Assembly: GCA_036925085.1 (NCBI GenBank)
Contig: JAUPFP010000156.1
Coordinates: forward strand, 62,001-126,000
Length of the DNA: 64,000 nt
DNA from: Brachycybe producta
Taxonomy: Eukaryota > Arthropoda > Diplopoda > Playtdesmida > Andrognathidae
Reading direction: 5' to 3'
Made by a program: the position numbers and the translations under genes. A model generated the notes under the pieces. The model did not search any database, had not been told where the DNA came from, and worked only from the letters and a program-made list of their open reading frames with translations. Below are positions 40,238 through 53,900 of this stretch, piece after piece. Every line of letters begins with the position of its first letter. Position 1 is the first letter of the stretch.

Positions 40238-40950
40238 CGTTCAACCTTAAACGTTCAACCTTAAACGTTCAACCTTAAACGTTCAACCTTAAACGTCCAA
40301 AATTAAACGTCCAACCTTAAACGTCCAACCTTAAACGTCCAACCTTAAACGTGAAACCTTAAACGTGAAACCTTAAACGTGAAACCTTAAACGTTCAACC
40401 TTAAACGTTCAAGCTTAAACGTTCAACCTCAAACGTTCAACCTAAAACGTTCAACCTTAAACGTTCAACATTAAACGTTCAACCTTAAACGTTCAACCTT
40501 AAACGTGAAACCTTAAACGTTCAACCTTAAACGTTCAACCTTAAACGTTCAACCTAAAACGTTCAACCTTAAACGTTCAACCTTAAACGTGAAACCTTAA
40601 ACATTCAACCTTAAACGTGAAACCTTAAACGTGAAACCTTAAATGTAAAACCTTAAACGTTCAATCTTAAACGTTCAACATTAAACGTTCAACCTTAAAC
40701 ATTCAATCTTAAACATTCAACCTTAAACGTTCAACCTTAAACGTTCAACTTTAAACATTCAACCTTAAATGTTCAACCTTAAATGTTCAACCTTAAACGA
40801 TGAACCTTAAATGTTCAACCTTAAACGTTCAACGTTAAAAGTTCAACCTTAAACGTTCAACCTTAAACGTTCAACCTTAAAAGTTCAACCTTAAACGTTC
40901 ATCCTTAAACGTTCAACCTTAAACGTTCAACCATAAATGTTCAAGCTTAA

Positions 40951-40970
40951 ATGATCAACCTTAAAAACGT
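40951..40970 (+). repeat. ATGATCAACC expanded-A unit 1
   Basis: After ATGATCAACC the unit has TTAAAAACG (five A's) where the consensus has TTAAACG, making it 16 bp long. The same unit recurs at about 43,109, 50,296 and 53,238 with five A's, and at 45,351 with six A's. It is a diagnostic marker for this HOR family. Confidence 0.85.
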
Positions 40971-42255
40971 TCAATCTTAAACGTTCAACCTTAAACGTTC
41001 AAGCTTAAACGTTCAACCTTAAACGTTCAACGTTAATCGTTCAAAATTAAACGTTCAACCTTAAACGTTCAACCTTAAACGTTCAACCTTAAACGTTCAA
41101 GCTTAAATGTTCAACCTTAAACGTTCAACCTTAAACGTTCAATCTTAAACGTTCAGCCTTAAACGTTCAACCTTAAACGTGAAACCTTAAACGTGAAACC
41201 TTAAACGTTCAACCTTAAACGTGAAACCTTAAACGTGAAACCTTAAATGTAAAACCTTAAACGTTCAATCTTAAATGTTCAACTTTAAACGTTCAACCTT
41301 AAACGTTCAATCTTAAACGTTCAACCTTAAACGTTCAACCTTAAACGTTCAACCTTAAATGTTCAACCTTAAATGTTCAACCTTAAATGTTCAACCTTAA
41401 ACGATGAACCTTAAATGTTCAACCTTAAACGTTCAACCTTAAACGTTCAACCTTAAACGTGAAACCTTAAATGTGAAACCTTAAATGTGAAACCTTAAAT
41501 GTAAAACCTTAAACGTTCAATCTTAAACGTTCAACCTTAAACGTTCAACCTTAAACGTTCAACCTTAAACGTTCAACCTTAAACGTTCAACCTTAAACGT
41601 TCAACATTAAATGTTCAACCTTAAACGTGAAACCTTAAACGTTCAACCTTAAATGTTCAACCTTAAACGTAAAACGTTAAACGTTCAACCTTAAACGTGA
41701 AACCTTAAACGTGAAACCTTAAACGTGAAACCTTAAACGTGAAACATTAAACGTGAAACCTTAAACGTTCAACCTTAAACGTTCAACCTTAAACGTGAAA
41801 CCTTAAACGTGAAACCTTAAACGTTCAACCTTAAACGTTCAACCTTAAACGTTCAACCTTAAACGTTCAACCTTAAACGTTCAACCTTAAACGTGAAACC
41901 TTAAACGTTCAACCTTAAACGTTCAACCTTAAACGTTCAAGCTTAAACGTTCAACCTTAAACGTTCAACCTTAAACATCCAAAATTAAACGTTCAACCTT
42001 AAACGTTCAACCTTAAACGTTCAACCTTAAACGTTCAACCTTAAACGTTCAACCTTAAACGTTCAACCTTAAACGTTCAACCTTAAACGCTCAACCTTAA
42101 ACGTTCAACCTTAAACGTTCAACCTTAAACGTTCAACCTTAAACGTTCAACCTTAAACGTTCAACCTTAAACGTTCAACCTTAAACGTTCAACCTTAAAC
42201 ATTCAACCTTAAACGTTCAACCTTAAACGTTCAACCTTAAACGTTCAACCTTAAA

Positions 42256-42437
42256 CGTTCAACCTCAAACGTTCAACCTCAAACGTTCAACCTCAAACGT
42301 TCAACCTCAAACGTTCAACCTCAAACGTTCAACCTCAAACGTTCAACCTCAAACGTGCAACCTCTAACGTTCAACCTCAAACGTTCAACCTCAAACGTTC
42401 AACCTCAAACATTCAACCTCTAACGTTCAACCTCAAA
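42256..42437 (+). repeat. CCTCAAA variant block 4
   Basis: Thirteen units with one CGTGCAACCTCTAA and one CATTCAACC member. The downstream CGTCCAAAATT cassette is shortened and has a CGTTAAACC unit. Confidence 0.9.
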
Positions 42438-44231
42438 CGTTCAACCTTAAACGTTCAACCTTAAACGTTCAACCTTAAACGTCCAAAATTAAACGTCCAA
42501 CCTTAAACGTTAAACCTTAAACGTGAAACCTTAAACGTTCAACCTTAAACGTTCAAGCTTAAACGTTCAACCTCAAACGTTCAACCTAAAACGTTCAACC
42601 TTAAACGTTCAACCTTAAACGTTCAATCTTAAACGTTCAACCTTAAACGTGAAACCTTAAACGTTCAACCTTAAACGTTCAACCTTAAACGTTCAACCTA
42701 AAACGTTCAACCTTAAACGTTCAACATTAAACGTTCAACCTTAAACGTGAAACCTTAAACATTCAACCTTAAACGTGAAACCTTAAACGTGAAACCTTAA
42801 ATGTAAAACCTTAAACGTTCAATCTTAAACGTTCAACATTAAACGTTCAACCTTAAACATTCAATCTTAAACATTCAACCTTAAACGTTCAACCTTAAAC
42901 GTTCAACCTTAAACATTCAACCTTAAATGTTCAACCTTAAATGTTCAACCTTAAACGATGAACCTTAAATGTTCAACCTTAAACGTTCAACGTTAAAAGT
43001 TCAACCTTAAACGTTCAACCTTAAACGTTCAACCTTAAAAGTTCAACCTTAAACGTTCATCCTTAAACGTTCAACCTTAAACGTTCAACCATAAACGTTC
43101 AAGCTTAAATGATCAACCTTAAAAACGTTCAATCTTAAACGTTCAACCTTAAACGTTCAAGCTTAAACGTTCAACCTTAAACGTTCAACGTTAACCGTTC
43201 AAAATTAAACGTTCAACCTTAAACGTTCAACCTTAAACGTTCAACCTTAAACGTTCAAGCTTAAATGTTCAACCTTAAACGTTCAACCTTAAACGTTCAA
43301 TCTTAAACGTTCAGCCTTAAACGTTCAACCTTAAACGTTCAACCTTAAACGTGAAACCTTAAACGTGAAACCTTAAATGTAAAACCTTAAACGTTCAATC
43401 TTAAATGTTCAACTTTAAACGTTCAACCTTAAACGTTCAATCTTAAACGTTCAACCTTAAACGTGAAACCTTAAACGTGAAACCTTAAATGTAAAACCTT
43501 AAACGTTCAATCTTAAATGTTCAACTTTAAACGTTCAACCTTAAACGTTCAATCTTAAACGTTCAACCTTAAACGTTCAACCTTAAATGTTCAACCTTAA
43601 ATGTTCAACCTTAAATGTTCAACCTTAAACGATGAACCTTAAATGTTCAACCTTAAACGTTCAACCTTAAACGTTCAACCTTAAACGTGAAACCTTAAAT
43701 GTGAAACCTTAAATGTAAAACCTTAAACGTTCAATCTTAAACGTTCAACCTTAAACGTTCAACCTTAAATGTTCAACCTTAAACGTTCAACATTAAATGT
43801 TCAACCTTAAACGTGAAACCTTAAACGTGAAACCTTAAATGTTCAACCTTAAACGTAAAACGTTAAACGTTCAACCTTAAACGTGAAACCTTAAACGTGA
43901 AAATTTAAACGTGAAACATTAAACGTGAAACCTTAAACGTTCAACCTTAAACGTTCAACCTTAAACGTTCAACCTTAAACGTTCAACCTTAAACGTTCAA
44001 CCTTAAACGTTCAACCTTAAACGTTCAACCTTAAACGTTCAACCTTAAACGTTCAACCTTAAACGTGAAACCTTAAACGTTCAACCTTAAACGTTCAACC
44101 TTAAACGTTCAACCTTAAACATCCAAAATTAAATGTTCAACCTTAAACGTTCAACCTTAAACGTTCAACCTTAAACGTGAAACCTTAAACGTGAAACCTT
44201 AAACGTTCAACCTTAAACGTTCAAGCTTAAA

Positions 44232-44651
44232 CGTTCAACCTCAAACGTGCAACCTCTAACGTTCAACCTCAAACGTTCAACCTCAAACGTTCAACCTCAA
44301 ACGTGCAACCTCTAACGTTCAACCTCAAACGTTCAACCTCAAACGTTCAACCTCTAACGTTCAACCTCAAACGTTCAACCTTAAACGTTCAACCTTAAAC
44401 GTTCAACCTTAAACGTCCAAAATTAAACGTCCAACCTTAAATGTCCAACCTTAAACGTCCAACCTTAAACGTGAAACCTTAAACGTGAAACCTTAAACGT
44501 TCAACCTTAAACGTTCAACCTCAAACGTTCAACCTCAAACGTTCAACCTCAAATGTTCAACCTTAAACGTTCAACCTCAAACGTGCAACCTCTAACGTTC
44601 AACCTCAAACGTTCAACCTCAAACGTTCAACCTCTAACGTTCAACCTCAAA
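44232..44651 (+). repeat. CCTCAAA block 5 with a 280-bp internal duplication
   Basis: Two CCTCAAA blocks (44,232-44,371 and 44,512-44,651) flank a CGTCCAAAATT cassette. CGTGCAACCTCTAACG occurs at 44,246, 44,302 and 44,582, and CCAAAATTAAACG at about 44,417 and 44,697. The offsets of 56 and 280 bp are 4 and 20 units. Confidence 0.9.
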
Positions 44652-45689
44652 CGTTCAACCTTAAACGTTCAACCTTAAACGTTCAACCTTAAACGTCCAA
44701 AATTAAACGTCCAACCTTAAATGTCCAACCTTAAACGTCCAACCTTAAACGTGAAACCTTAAACGTGAAACCTTAAACGTTCAACCTTAAACGTTCAAGC
44801 TTAAACGTTCAACCTCAAACGTTCAACCTAAAACGTTCAACCTTAAACGTTCAACCTTAAACGTTCAATCTTAAACGTTCAACCTTAAACGTGAAACCTT
44901 AAACGTTCAACCTTAAATGTTCAACCTTAAACGTTCAACCTAAAACGTTCAACCTTAAACGTTCAACCTTAAACGTTCAACCTTAAACGTGAAACCTTAA
45001 ACATTCAACCTTAAACGTGAAACCTTAAACGTGAAACCTTAAATGTAAAACCTTAAACGTTCAATCTTAAACGTTCAACATTAAACGTTCAACCTTAAAC
45101 GTTCAATCTTAAACATTCAACCTTAAACGTTCAACCTTAAACGTTCAACCTTAAACATTCAACCTTAAATGTTCAACCTTAAATGTTCAACCTTAAACGA
45201 TGAACCTTAAATGTTCAACCTTAAACGTTCAACGTTAAAAGTTCAACCTTAAACGTTCAACCTTAAACGATCAACCTTAAAAGTTCAACCTTAAACGTTC
45301 ATCCTTAAACGTTCAACCTTAAACGTTCAACCATAAACGTTCAAGCTTAAATGATCAACCTTAAAAAACGTTCAATCTTAAACGTTCAACCTTAAACGTT
45401 CAAGCTTAAACGTTCAACCTTAAACGTTCAACGTTAACCGTTCAAAATTAAACGTTCAACCTTAAACGTTCAACCTTAAACGTTCAACCTTAAACGTTCA
45501 ACCTTAAACGTTCAAGCTTAAATGTTCAACCTTAAACGTTCAACCTTAAACGTTCAATCTTAAACGTTCAGCCTTAAACGTTCAACCTTAAACGTGAAAC
45601 CTTAAACGTGAAACCTTAAACGTGAAACCTTAAATGTAAAACCTTAAACGTTCAATCTTAAATGTTCAACTTTAAACGTTCAACCTTAA

Positions 45690-46828
45690 ACGTTCAATCT
45701 TAAACGTTCAACCTTAAACGTTCAACCTTAAATGTTCAACCTTAAATGTTCAACCTTAAACGATGAACCTTAAATGTTCAACCTTAAACGTTCAACCTTA
45801 AACGTTCAACCTTAAACGTGAAACCTTAAACGTGAAACCTTAAATGTAAAACCTTAAACGTTCAATCTTAAACGTTCAACATTAAACGTTCAACCTTAAA
45901 CGTTCAACCTTAAACGTTCAACATTAAATGTTCAACCTTAAACGTGAAACCTTAAACGTTCAACCTTAAATGTTCAACCTTAAACGTAAAACGTTAAACG
46001 TTCAACCTTAAACGTGAAACCTTAAACGTGAAACCTTAAACGTGAAACATTAAACGTGAAACCTTAAACGTGAAACCTTAAACGTGAAACCTTAAACGTT
46101 CAACCTTAAACGTTCAACATTAAACGTTCAAACTTAAACGTTCAACCTTAAACGATCAACCTTAAACGTTCAACATTAAATGTTCAACCTCAAACGTGAA
46201 ACCTTAAACGTTCAACCTTAAACGTAAAACATTAAACGTTCAACCTTAAACGTGAAACCGTAATTGTTCAACCTTAAACGTTCAACCTTAAACGTTCAAG
46301 CTTAAACATTCAACCTTAAGCGTTCAAAATTAAACGTTCAACCTAAAACGTTCAACCTTAAACGTTCAACTTTAAACGTTCAACCTTAAACGTTCAATCT
46401 TAAACGTTTAACATTAAACGTTCAACCTTAAACGTTCAATCTTAAACGTTCAACCTTAAACGTTCAACCTTAAACATTCAACCTTAAATGTTCAACCTTA
46501 AACGTGAAACCTTAAACGTTGAACCTTAAACGTTCAACCTAAAACGTTCAACCTTAAACGTTCAACCTTAAACGTGAAACCTTAAATGTAAAACCTTAAA
46601 CGTTCAATCTTAAACATTCAACCTTAAATGTTCAACCTTAAATGTTCAACCTTAAACGATGAACCTTAAACGTTCAACCTTAAACGTTCAACCTTAAACG
46701 TTCAACCTTAAACGTTCAACCTTAAACGTTCAACCTTAAACGTTCAACCTTAAAAGTTCAACCTTAAACGTTCAACCTTAAACGTTCAACCTTAAACGTT
46801 CAACCTTAAACGTTCAACCTTAAACGTT
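45690..46828 (+). repeat. 1,134-bp HOR, copy 1 (81 units)
   Basis: CGATGAACC at 45,761 and 46,895, CCGTAATTG (G at 46,260 and 47,394) and a second CGATGAACC at 46,657 and 47,791 are all exactly 1,134 bp apart. The rare CCGTAATTG change in both copies shows recent duplication. Confidence 0.92.
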
Positions 46829-47950
46829 CAATCTTAAACGTTCAACCTTAAACGTTCAACCTTAAATGTTCAACCTTAAATGTTCAACCTTAAACGATGA
46901 ACCTTAAATGTTCAACCTTAAACGTTCAACCTTAAACGTTCAACCTTAAACGTGAAACCTTAAACGTGAAACCTTAAATGTAAAACCTTAAACGTTCAAT
47001 CTTAAACGTTCAACATTAAACGTTCAACCTTAAACGTTCAACCTTAAACGTTCAACATTAAATGTTCAACCTTAAACGTGAAACCTTAAACGTTCAACCT
47101 TAAATGTTCAACCTTAAACGTAAAACGTTAAACGTTCAACCTTAAACGTGAAACCTTAAACGTGAAACCTTAAACGTGAAACATTAAACGTGAAACCTTA
47201 AACGTGAAACCTTAAACGTGAAACCTTAAACGTTCAACCTTAAACGTTCAACATTAAACGTTCAAACTTAAACGTTCAACCTTAAACGATCAACCTTAAA
47301 CGTTCAACATTAAATGTTCAACCTCAAACGTGAAACCTTAAACGTTCAACCTTAAACGTAAAACATTAAACGTTCAACCTTAAACGTGAAACCGTAATTG
47401 TTCAACCTTAAACGTTCAACCTTAAACGTTCAAGCTTAAACATTCAACCTTAAGCGTTCAAAATTAAACTTTCAACCTAAAACGTTCAACCTTAAACGTT
47501 CAACTTTAAACGTTCAACCTTAAACGTTCAATCTTAAACGTTTAACATTAAACGTTCAACCTTAAACGTTCAATCTTAAACGTTCAACCTTAAACGTTCA
47601 ACCTTAAACATTCAACCTTAAATGTTCAACCTTAAACGTGAAACCTTAAACGTTGAACCTTAAACGTTCAACCTAAAACGTTCAACCTTAAACGTTCAAC
47701 CTTAAACGTGAAACCTTAAATGTAAAACCTTAAACGTTCAATCTTAAACATTCAACCTTAAATGTTCAACCTTAAATGTTCAACCTTAAACGATGAACCT
47801 TAAACGTTCAACCTTAAACGTTCAACCTTAAACGTTCAACCTTAAACGTTCAACCTTAAACGTTCAACCTTAAAAGTTCAACCTTAAACGTTCAACCTTA
47901 AACGTTCAACCTTAAACGTTCAACCTTAAACGTTCAACCTTAAACGTTCA
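46829..47950 (+). repeat. 1,134-bp HOR, copy 2
   Basis: Repeats copy 1 almost without change. Visible differences are AAACTTTC near 47,467 where copy 1 has AAACGTTC, and one consensus unit fewer before AAAAGTTC (offset 1,120 bp at 46,751 and 47,871). Confidence 0.92.
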
Positions 47951-50900
47951 AGCTTAAACGTTCAACCTTAAACGTTCAAAATTAAACGTTCAACCTAAAA
48001 CGTTCAACCTTAAACGTTCAACCTTAAACATTCAACCTTAAACGTTCAACCTTAAACGTTCAACCTTAAACGTTCAACCTTAAACGTTCAACCTTAAACG
48101 TTCAACCTTAAACGTTCAACCTTAAACGTTCAACCTTAAACGTTCAACCTTAAACGTTCAACCTTAAACCTTCAACCTTAAACGTTCAACCTTAAAAGTT
48201 AAACCTTAAACGTTCAACCTTAAACATTCAACCATAAATGTTCAACCTTAAACGTTCAACCTTCAACGTTCAACCTTAAACGATGAACCTTAAATGTTCA
48301 ACCTGAAACGTTCAACCTTAAACGTTCAACCTAAAATGTTCAACCTTAAACGTTCAATCTTAAACGTTCAACCTTAAACGTGAAACCTTAAACGTTCAAC
48401 CTTAAACGTTCAACCTAAAACGTTCAACCTTAAACGTTCAACCTTAAACGTTCAACCTTAAACGTTCAACCTTAAACGTTCAACTTTAAACGTTCAACCT
48501 TAAACCTTCAACCTTAAACGTTCAACCTTAAAAGTTAAACCTTAAACGTTCAACCTTAAACGTTCAACCTTAAACGTTCAACCTTATACGTTCAACCTTA
48601 AACTTTCAACCTTAAACGTTCAACCTTAAACGTTCAACCTTAAACGTTCAACCTTAAACGTTCAACCTTAAACGTTCAACCTTAAACGTTCAACCTTAAA
48701 CGTTCAACCTTAAACGTTCAACCTTAAACGTTCAACCTTAAACGTTCAACATTAAATGTTCAACCTTAAACATGAAACCTTAAACGTTCAACCTTAAATG
48801 TTCAACCTTAAACGTAAAACGTTAAACGTTCAACCTTAAACGTGAAACCTTAAACGTGAAACCTTAAACGTGAAACATTAAACGTGAAACCTTAAACGTT
48901 CAACCTTAAACGTTCAACCTTAAACGTTCAACCTTAAACGTTCAACCTTAAACGTTCAACCTTAAACGTTCAACCTTAAACGTTCAACCTTAAACGTTCA
49001 ACCTTAAACGTGAAACCTTAAACGTGAAACCTTAAACGTTCAACCTTAAACGTTCAACCTTAAACGTTCAAGCTTAAACGTTCAACCTTAAACGTTCAAC
49101 CTTAAACATCCAAAATTAAACGTTCAACCTTAAACGTTCAACCTTAAACGTTCAAGCTTAAATGTTCAACCTTAAATGTTCAACCTTAAACGTTCAAAAT
49201 TAAACGTTCAACCTTAAACGTTCAACCTTAAACGTTCAACCTTAAACGTTCAACCTTAAACGTTCAACCTTAAACGTTCAACCTTAAACGTTCAACCTTA
49301 AACGCTCAACCTTAAACGTTCAACCTTAAACGTTCAACCTTAAACGTTCAACCTTAAACGTTCAACCTTAAACGTTCAACCTTATACGTTCAACCTTAAA
49401 CGTTCAACCTTAAACGTTCAACCTTAAACGTTCAACCTTAAACGTTCAACCTCAAACGTTCAACCTCAAACGTTCAACCTCAAACGTTCAACCTCAAACG
49501 TTCAACCTCAAACGTTCAACCTCAAACGTTCAACCTCAAACGTTCAACCTCAAACGTTCAACCTCAAACGTGCAACCTCTAACGTTCAACCTCAAACGTT
49601 CAACCTCAAACGTTCAACCTCAAACGTTCAACCTCTAACGTTCAACCTCAAACGTTCAACCTTAAACGTTCAACCTTAAACGTTCAACCTTAAACGTTCA
49701 ACCTTAAACGTCCAAAATTAAACGTCCAACCTTAAACGTCCAACCTTAAACGTCCAACCTTAAACGTGAAACCTTAAACGTGAAACCTTAAACGTTCAAC
49801 CTTAAACGTTCAAGCTTAAACGTTCAACCTCAAACGTTCAACCTAAAACGTGAAACCTTAAACGTTCAACCTTAAACGTTCAACCTTAAACGTTCAACCT
49901 AAAACGTTCAACCTTAAACGTTAAACCTTAAACGTTCAACCTTAAACGTGAAACCTTAAACATTCAACCTTAAACGTGAAACCTTAAACGTGAAACCTTA
50001 AATGTAAAATCTTAAACGTTCAATCTTAAACGTTCAACATTAAACGTTCAATATAAAACATTCAACCTTAAACGTTCAACCTTAAACGTTCAACCTTAAA
50101 CATTCAACCTTAAATGTTCAACCTTAAATGTTCAACCTTAAACGATGAACCTTAAATGTTCAACCTTAAACGTTCAACGTTAAAAGTTCAACCTTAAACG
50201 TTCAACCTTAAACGTTCAACCTTAAAAGTTCAACCTTAAACGTTCATCCTTAAACGTTCAACCTTAAACGTTCAACCATAAACGTTCAAGCTTAAATGAT
50301 CAACCTTAAAAACGTTCAATCTTAAACGTTCAAGCTTAAACGTTCAACCTTAAACGTTCAAAATTAAATGTTCAACCTTAAACGTTCAACCTTAAACGTT
50401 CAACATTAAATGTTCAACCTTAAACGTGAAACCTTAAACGTTCAACCTTAAATGTTCAACCTTAAACGTAAAACGTTAAACGTTCAACCTTAAACGTGAA
50501 ACCTTAAACGTGAAACCTTAAACGTGAAACATTAAACGTGAAACCTTAAACGTGAAACCTTAAACGTTCAACCTTAAACGTTCAACATTAAACGTTCGAC
50601 CTTAAACGTTCAACCTTAAACGATCAACCTTAAACGTTCAACATTAAATGTTCAACCTTAAACGTGAAACCTTAAACGTTCAACCTTAAACGTAAAACGT
50701 TAAACGTTCAACCTTATACGTGAAACCTTAATTGTTCAAACTTAAACGTTCAACCTTAAACGTTCAAGCTTAAACATTCAACCTTAAACGTTCAAAATTA
50801 AACGTTCAACCTAAAACGTTCAACCTAAAACGTTCAACCTTAAACGTTCAACTTTAAACGTTCAACCTTAAACGTTCAATCTTAAACGTTCAACATTAAA

Positions 50901-53900
50901 CGTTCAACCTTAAACGTTCAATCTTAAAAGTTCAACCTTAAACGTTCAACCTTAAACGTTCAACCTTAAACATTCAACCTTAAATGTTCAACCTTAAACG
51001 TGAAACCTTAAACGTTGAACCTTAAACGTTGAACCTAAAACGTTCAACCTTAAACGTTCAACCTTAAACGTTGAACCTAAAACGTTCAACCTTAAACGTT
51101 CAACCTTAAACGTGAAACCTTAAATGTAAAACCTTAAACGTTCAATCTTAAACATTCAACATTAAACGTTCAACCTTTAACGTTCAACCTTAAACGTTCA
51201 ACCTTAAACGTTCAACCTTAAACGTTAAACCTTAAACATTCAACCTTAAATGTTCAACCTTAAATGTTCAACCTTAAACGATGAACCTTAAACGTTCAAC
51301 CTTAAACGTTCAACCTTAAACGTTCAACCTTAAACGTTCAACCTTAAACGTTCAACCTTAAACGTTCAACCTTAAAAGTTCAACCTTAAACGTTCAACCT
51401 TAAACGTTCAACCTTAAACGTTCAACCTTAAACGTTCAACCTTAAACGTTCAAGCTTAAACATTCAACCTTAAACGTTCAAAATTAAACGTTCAACCTAA
51501 AACGTTCAACCTTAAACGTTCAACCTTAAACGTTCAATCTTAAACGTTCAACCTTAAACGTTCAACCTTAAACGTTCAACCTTAAACGTTCAACCTTAAA
51601 CGTTCAACCTTAAATGTTCAACCTTAAACGTTCAACCTTAAACGTTCAACCTTAAACGTTCAACCTTAAACCTTCAACCTTAAACGTTCAACCTTAAAAG
51701 TTAAACCTTAAACGTTCAACCTTAAACATTCAACCATAAATGTTCAACCTTAAACGTTCAACCTTCAACGTTCAACCTTAAACGATGAACCTTAAATGTT
51801 CAACCTTAAACGTTCAACCTTAAACGTTCAACCTAAAATGTTCAACCTTAAACGTTCAATCTTAAACGTTCAACCTTAAACGTGAAACCTTAAACGTTCA
51901 ACCTAAAACGTTCAACCTTAAACGTTCAACCTTAAACGTTCAACCTTAAACGTTCAACCTTAAACGTTCAACCTTAAACGTTCAACCTTAAACCTTCAAC
52001 CTTAAACGTTCAACCTTAAAAGTTAAACCTTAAACGTTCAACCTTAAACGTTCAACCTTAAACGTTCAACCTTATACGTTCAACCTTAAACGTTCAACCT
52101 TAAACGTTCAACCTTAAACGTTCAACCTTAAACGTTAAACCTTAAACGTTCAACCTTAAACATTCAACCTTAAACGTTCAACCTTAAACGTTCAACCTTA
52201 AACGTTCAACCTTAAATGTTCAACCTTAAACGTTCAACGTTAAACGTTCAACCTTAAACGTTCAACCTTAAACGTTCAACCTTAAACGTTCAACCTTAAA
52301 CGTTCAACCTTAAAAGTTCAACCTTAAACGTTCAACCTTAAACGTTCAACCTTAAACGTTCAACCTTAAACGTTCAAGCTTAAATGTTCAACCTTAAACA
52401 TTCAACCTTAAACGCTCAACTTTAAACGTTCAAGCTTAAACGTTCAAGCTTAAATGTTCAACCTTAAACGTTCAACCTTAACCGTTCAAAATTAAATGTT
52501 CAACCTTAAACGTTCAACCTTAAACGTTCAACCTTAAACGTTCAACCTTAAACGTTCAATCTTAAACGTTCAGCCTTAAACGTTCAACCTTAAACGTTCA
52601 ACCTTAAACGTTCAACCTTAAACGTTCAACCTTAAACGTTCAACCTTAAACGTGAAACCTTAAAAGTTCAACCTTAAACGTGAAACCTTAAACGTGAAAC
52701 CTTAAATGTAAAACCTTAAACGTTCAACCTTAAACGTTCAACCTTAAACGTTCAACCTTAAACGTTCAACCTTAAACGTTCAACCTTAATTGTTCAACCT
52801 TAAACTTTCAACCTTAAACATTCAACCTTAAATGTTCAACCTTAAATGTTCAACCTTAAACGATGAACCTTAAATGTTCAACCTTAAACGTTCAACCTTA
52901 AACGTTCAACCTTAAACGTTAAACCTTAAACGTTCAACATTAAACGTTCAACTTTAAACGTTCAACCTTAAACGTGAAACCTTAAACGTTCAATCTTAAA
53001 CATTCAACCTTAAACGTTCAACCTTAAACGTTCAACCTTAAACATTCAACCTTAAATGTTCAACCTTAAATGTTCAACCTTAAACGATGAACCTTAAATG
53101 TTCAACCTTAAACGTTCAACGTTAAAAGTTCAACCTTAAACGTTCAACCTTAAACGTTCAACCTTAAAAGTTCAACCTTAAACGTTCATCCTTAAACGTT
53201 CAACCTTAAACGTTCAACCATAAACGTTCAAGCTTAAATGATCAACCTTAAAAACGTTCAATCTTAAACGTTCAACCTTAAACGTTCAAGCTTAAACGTT
53301 CAACCTTAAACGTTCAACGTTAACCGTTCAAAATTAAACGTTCAACCTTAAACGTTCAACCTTAAACGTTCAACCTTAAACGTTCAACATTAAACGTTCA
53401 AGCTTAAATGTTCAACCTTAAACGTTCAACCTTAAACGTTCAATCTTAAACGTTCCGCCTTAAACGTTCAACCTTAAACGTTCAACCTTAAACGTGAAAC
53501 CTTAAACGTGAAACCTTAAATGTAAAACCTTAAACGTTCAATCTTAAATGTTCAACTTTAAACGTTCAACCTTAAACGTTCAATCTTAAACGTTCAACCT
53601 TAAACGTTCAACCTTAAATGTTCAACCTTAAATGTTCAACCTTAAACGATGAACCTTAAATGTTCAACCTTAAACGTTCAACCTTAAACGTTCAACCTTA
53701 AACGTGAAACCTTAAACGTGAAACCTTAAATGTAAAACCTTAAACGTTCAATCTTAAACGTTCAACCTTAAACGTTCAACCTTAAACGTTCAACCTTAAA
53801 CGTTCAACCTTAAACGTTCAACCTTAAACGTTCAACCTTAAACGTTCAACATTAAATGTTCAACCTTAAACGTGAAACCTTAAACGTTCAACCTTAAATG

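Larger units (their letters stand above)
37110..40677. repeat. Composite HOR with inversion, copy 3 (right end recombined)
   Basis: The layout follows copies 1 and 2 through the inverted segment (37,786-39,468) and the CCTCAAA block. Just after CGTTCAATC near 40,670 it departs: copies 1 and 2 continue to CGTCCAAAATTAAATG, while this copy continues with CAACATT and CGATGAACC units of the 40-53 kb family. That point is a breakpoint between HOR families. Confidence 0.88.
40678..45690 (+). repeat. Direct array with ATGATCAACC marker HORs
   Basis: HOR copies are marked by CGATGAACC, AACGTTAAAAGTTC and ATGATCAACC followed by an expanded A run. CGTTAAAAG occurs at 40,833, 42,991 and about 45,235. 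The first offset is 2,158 bp: 154 units plus 2 bp from the expanded-A unit. A 112-bp (8-unit) duplication lies at about 43,383-43,600. Confidence 0.82.
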
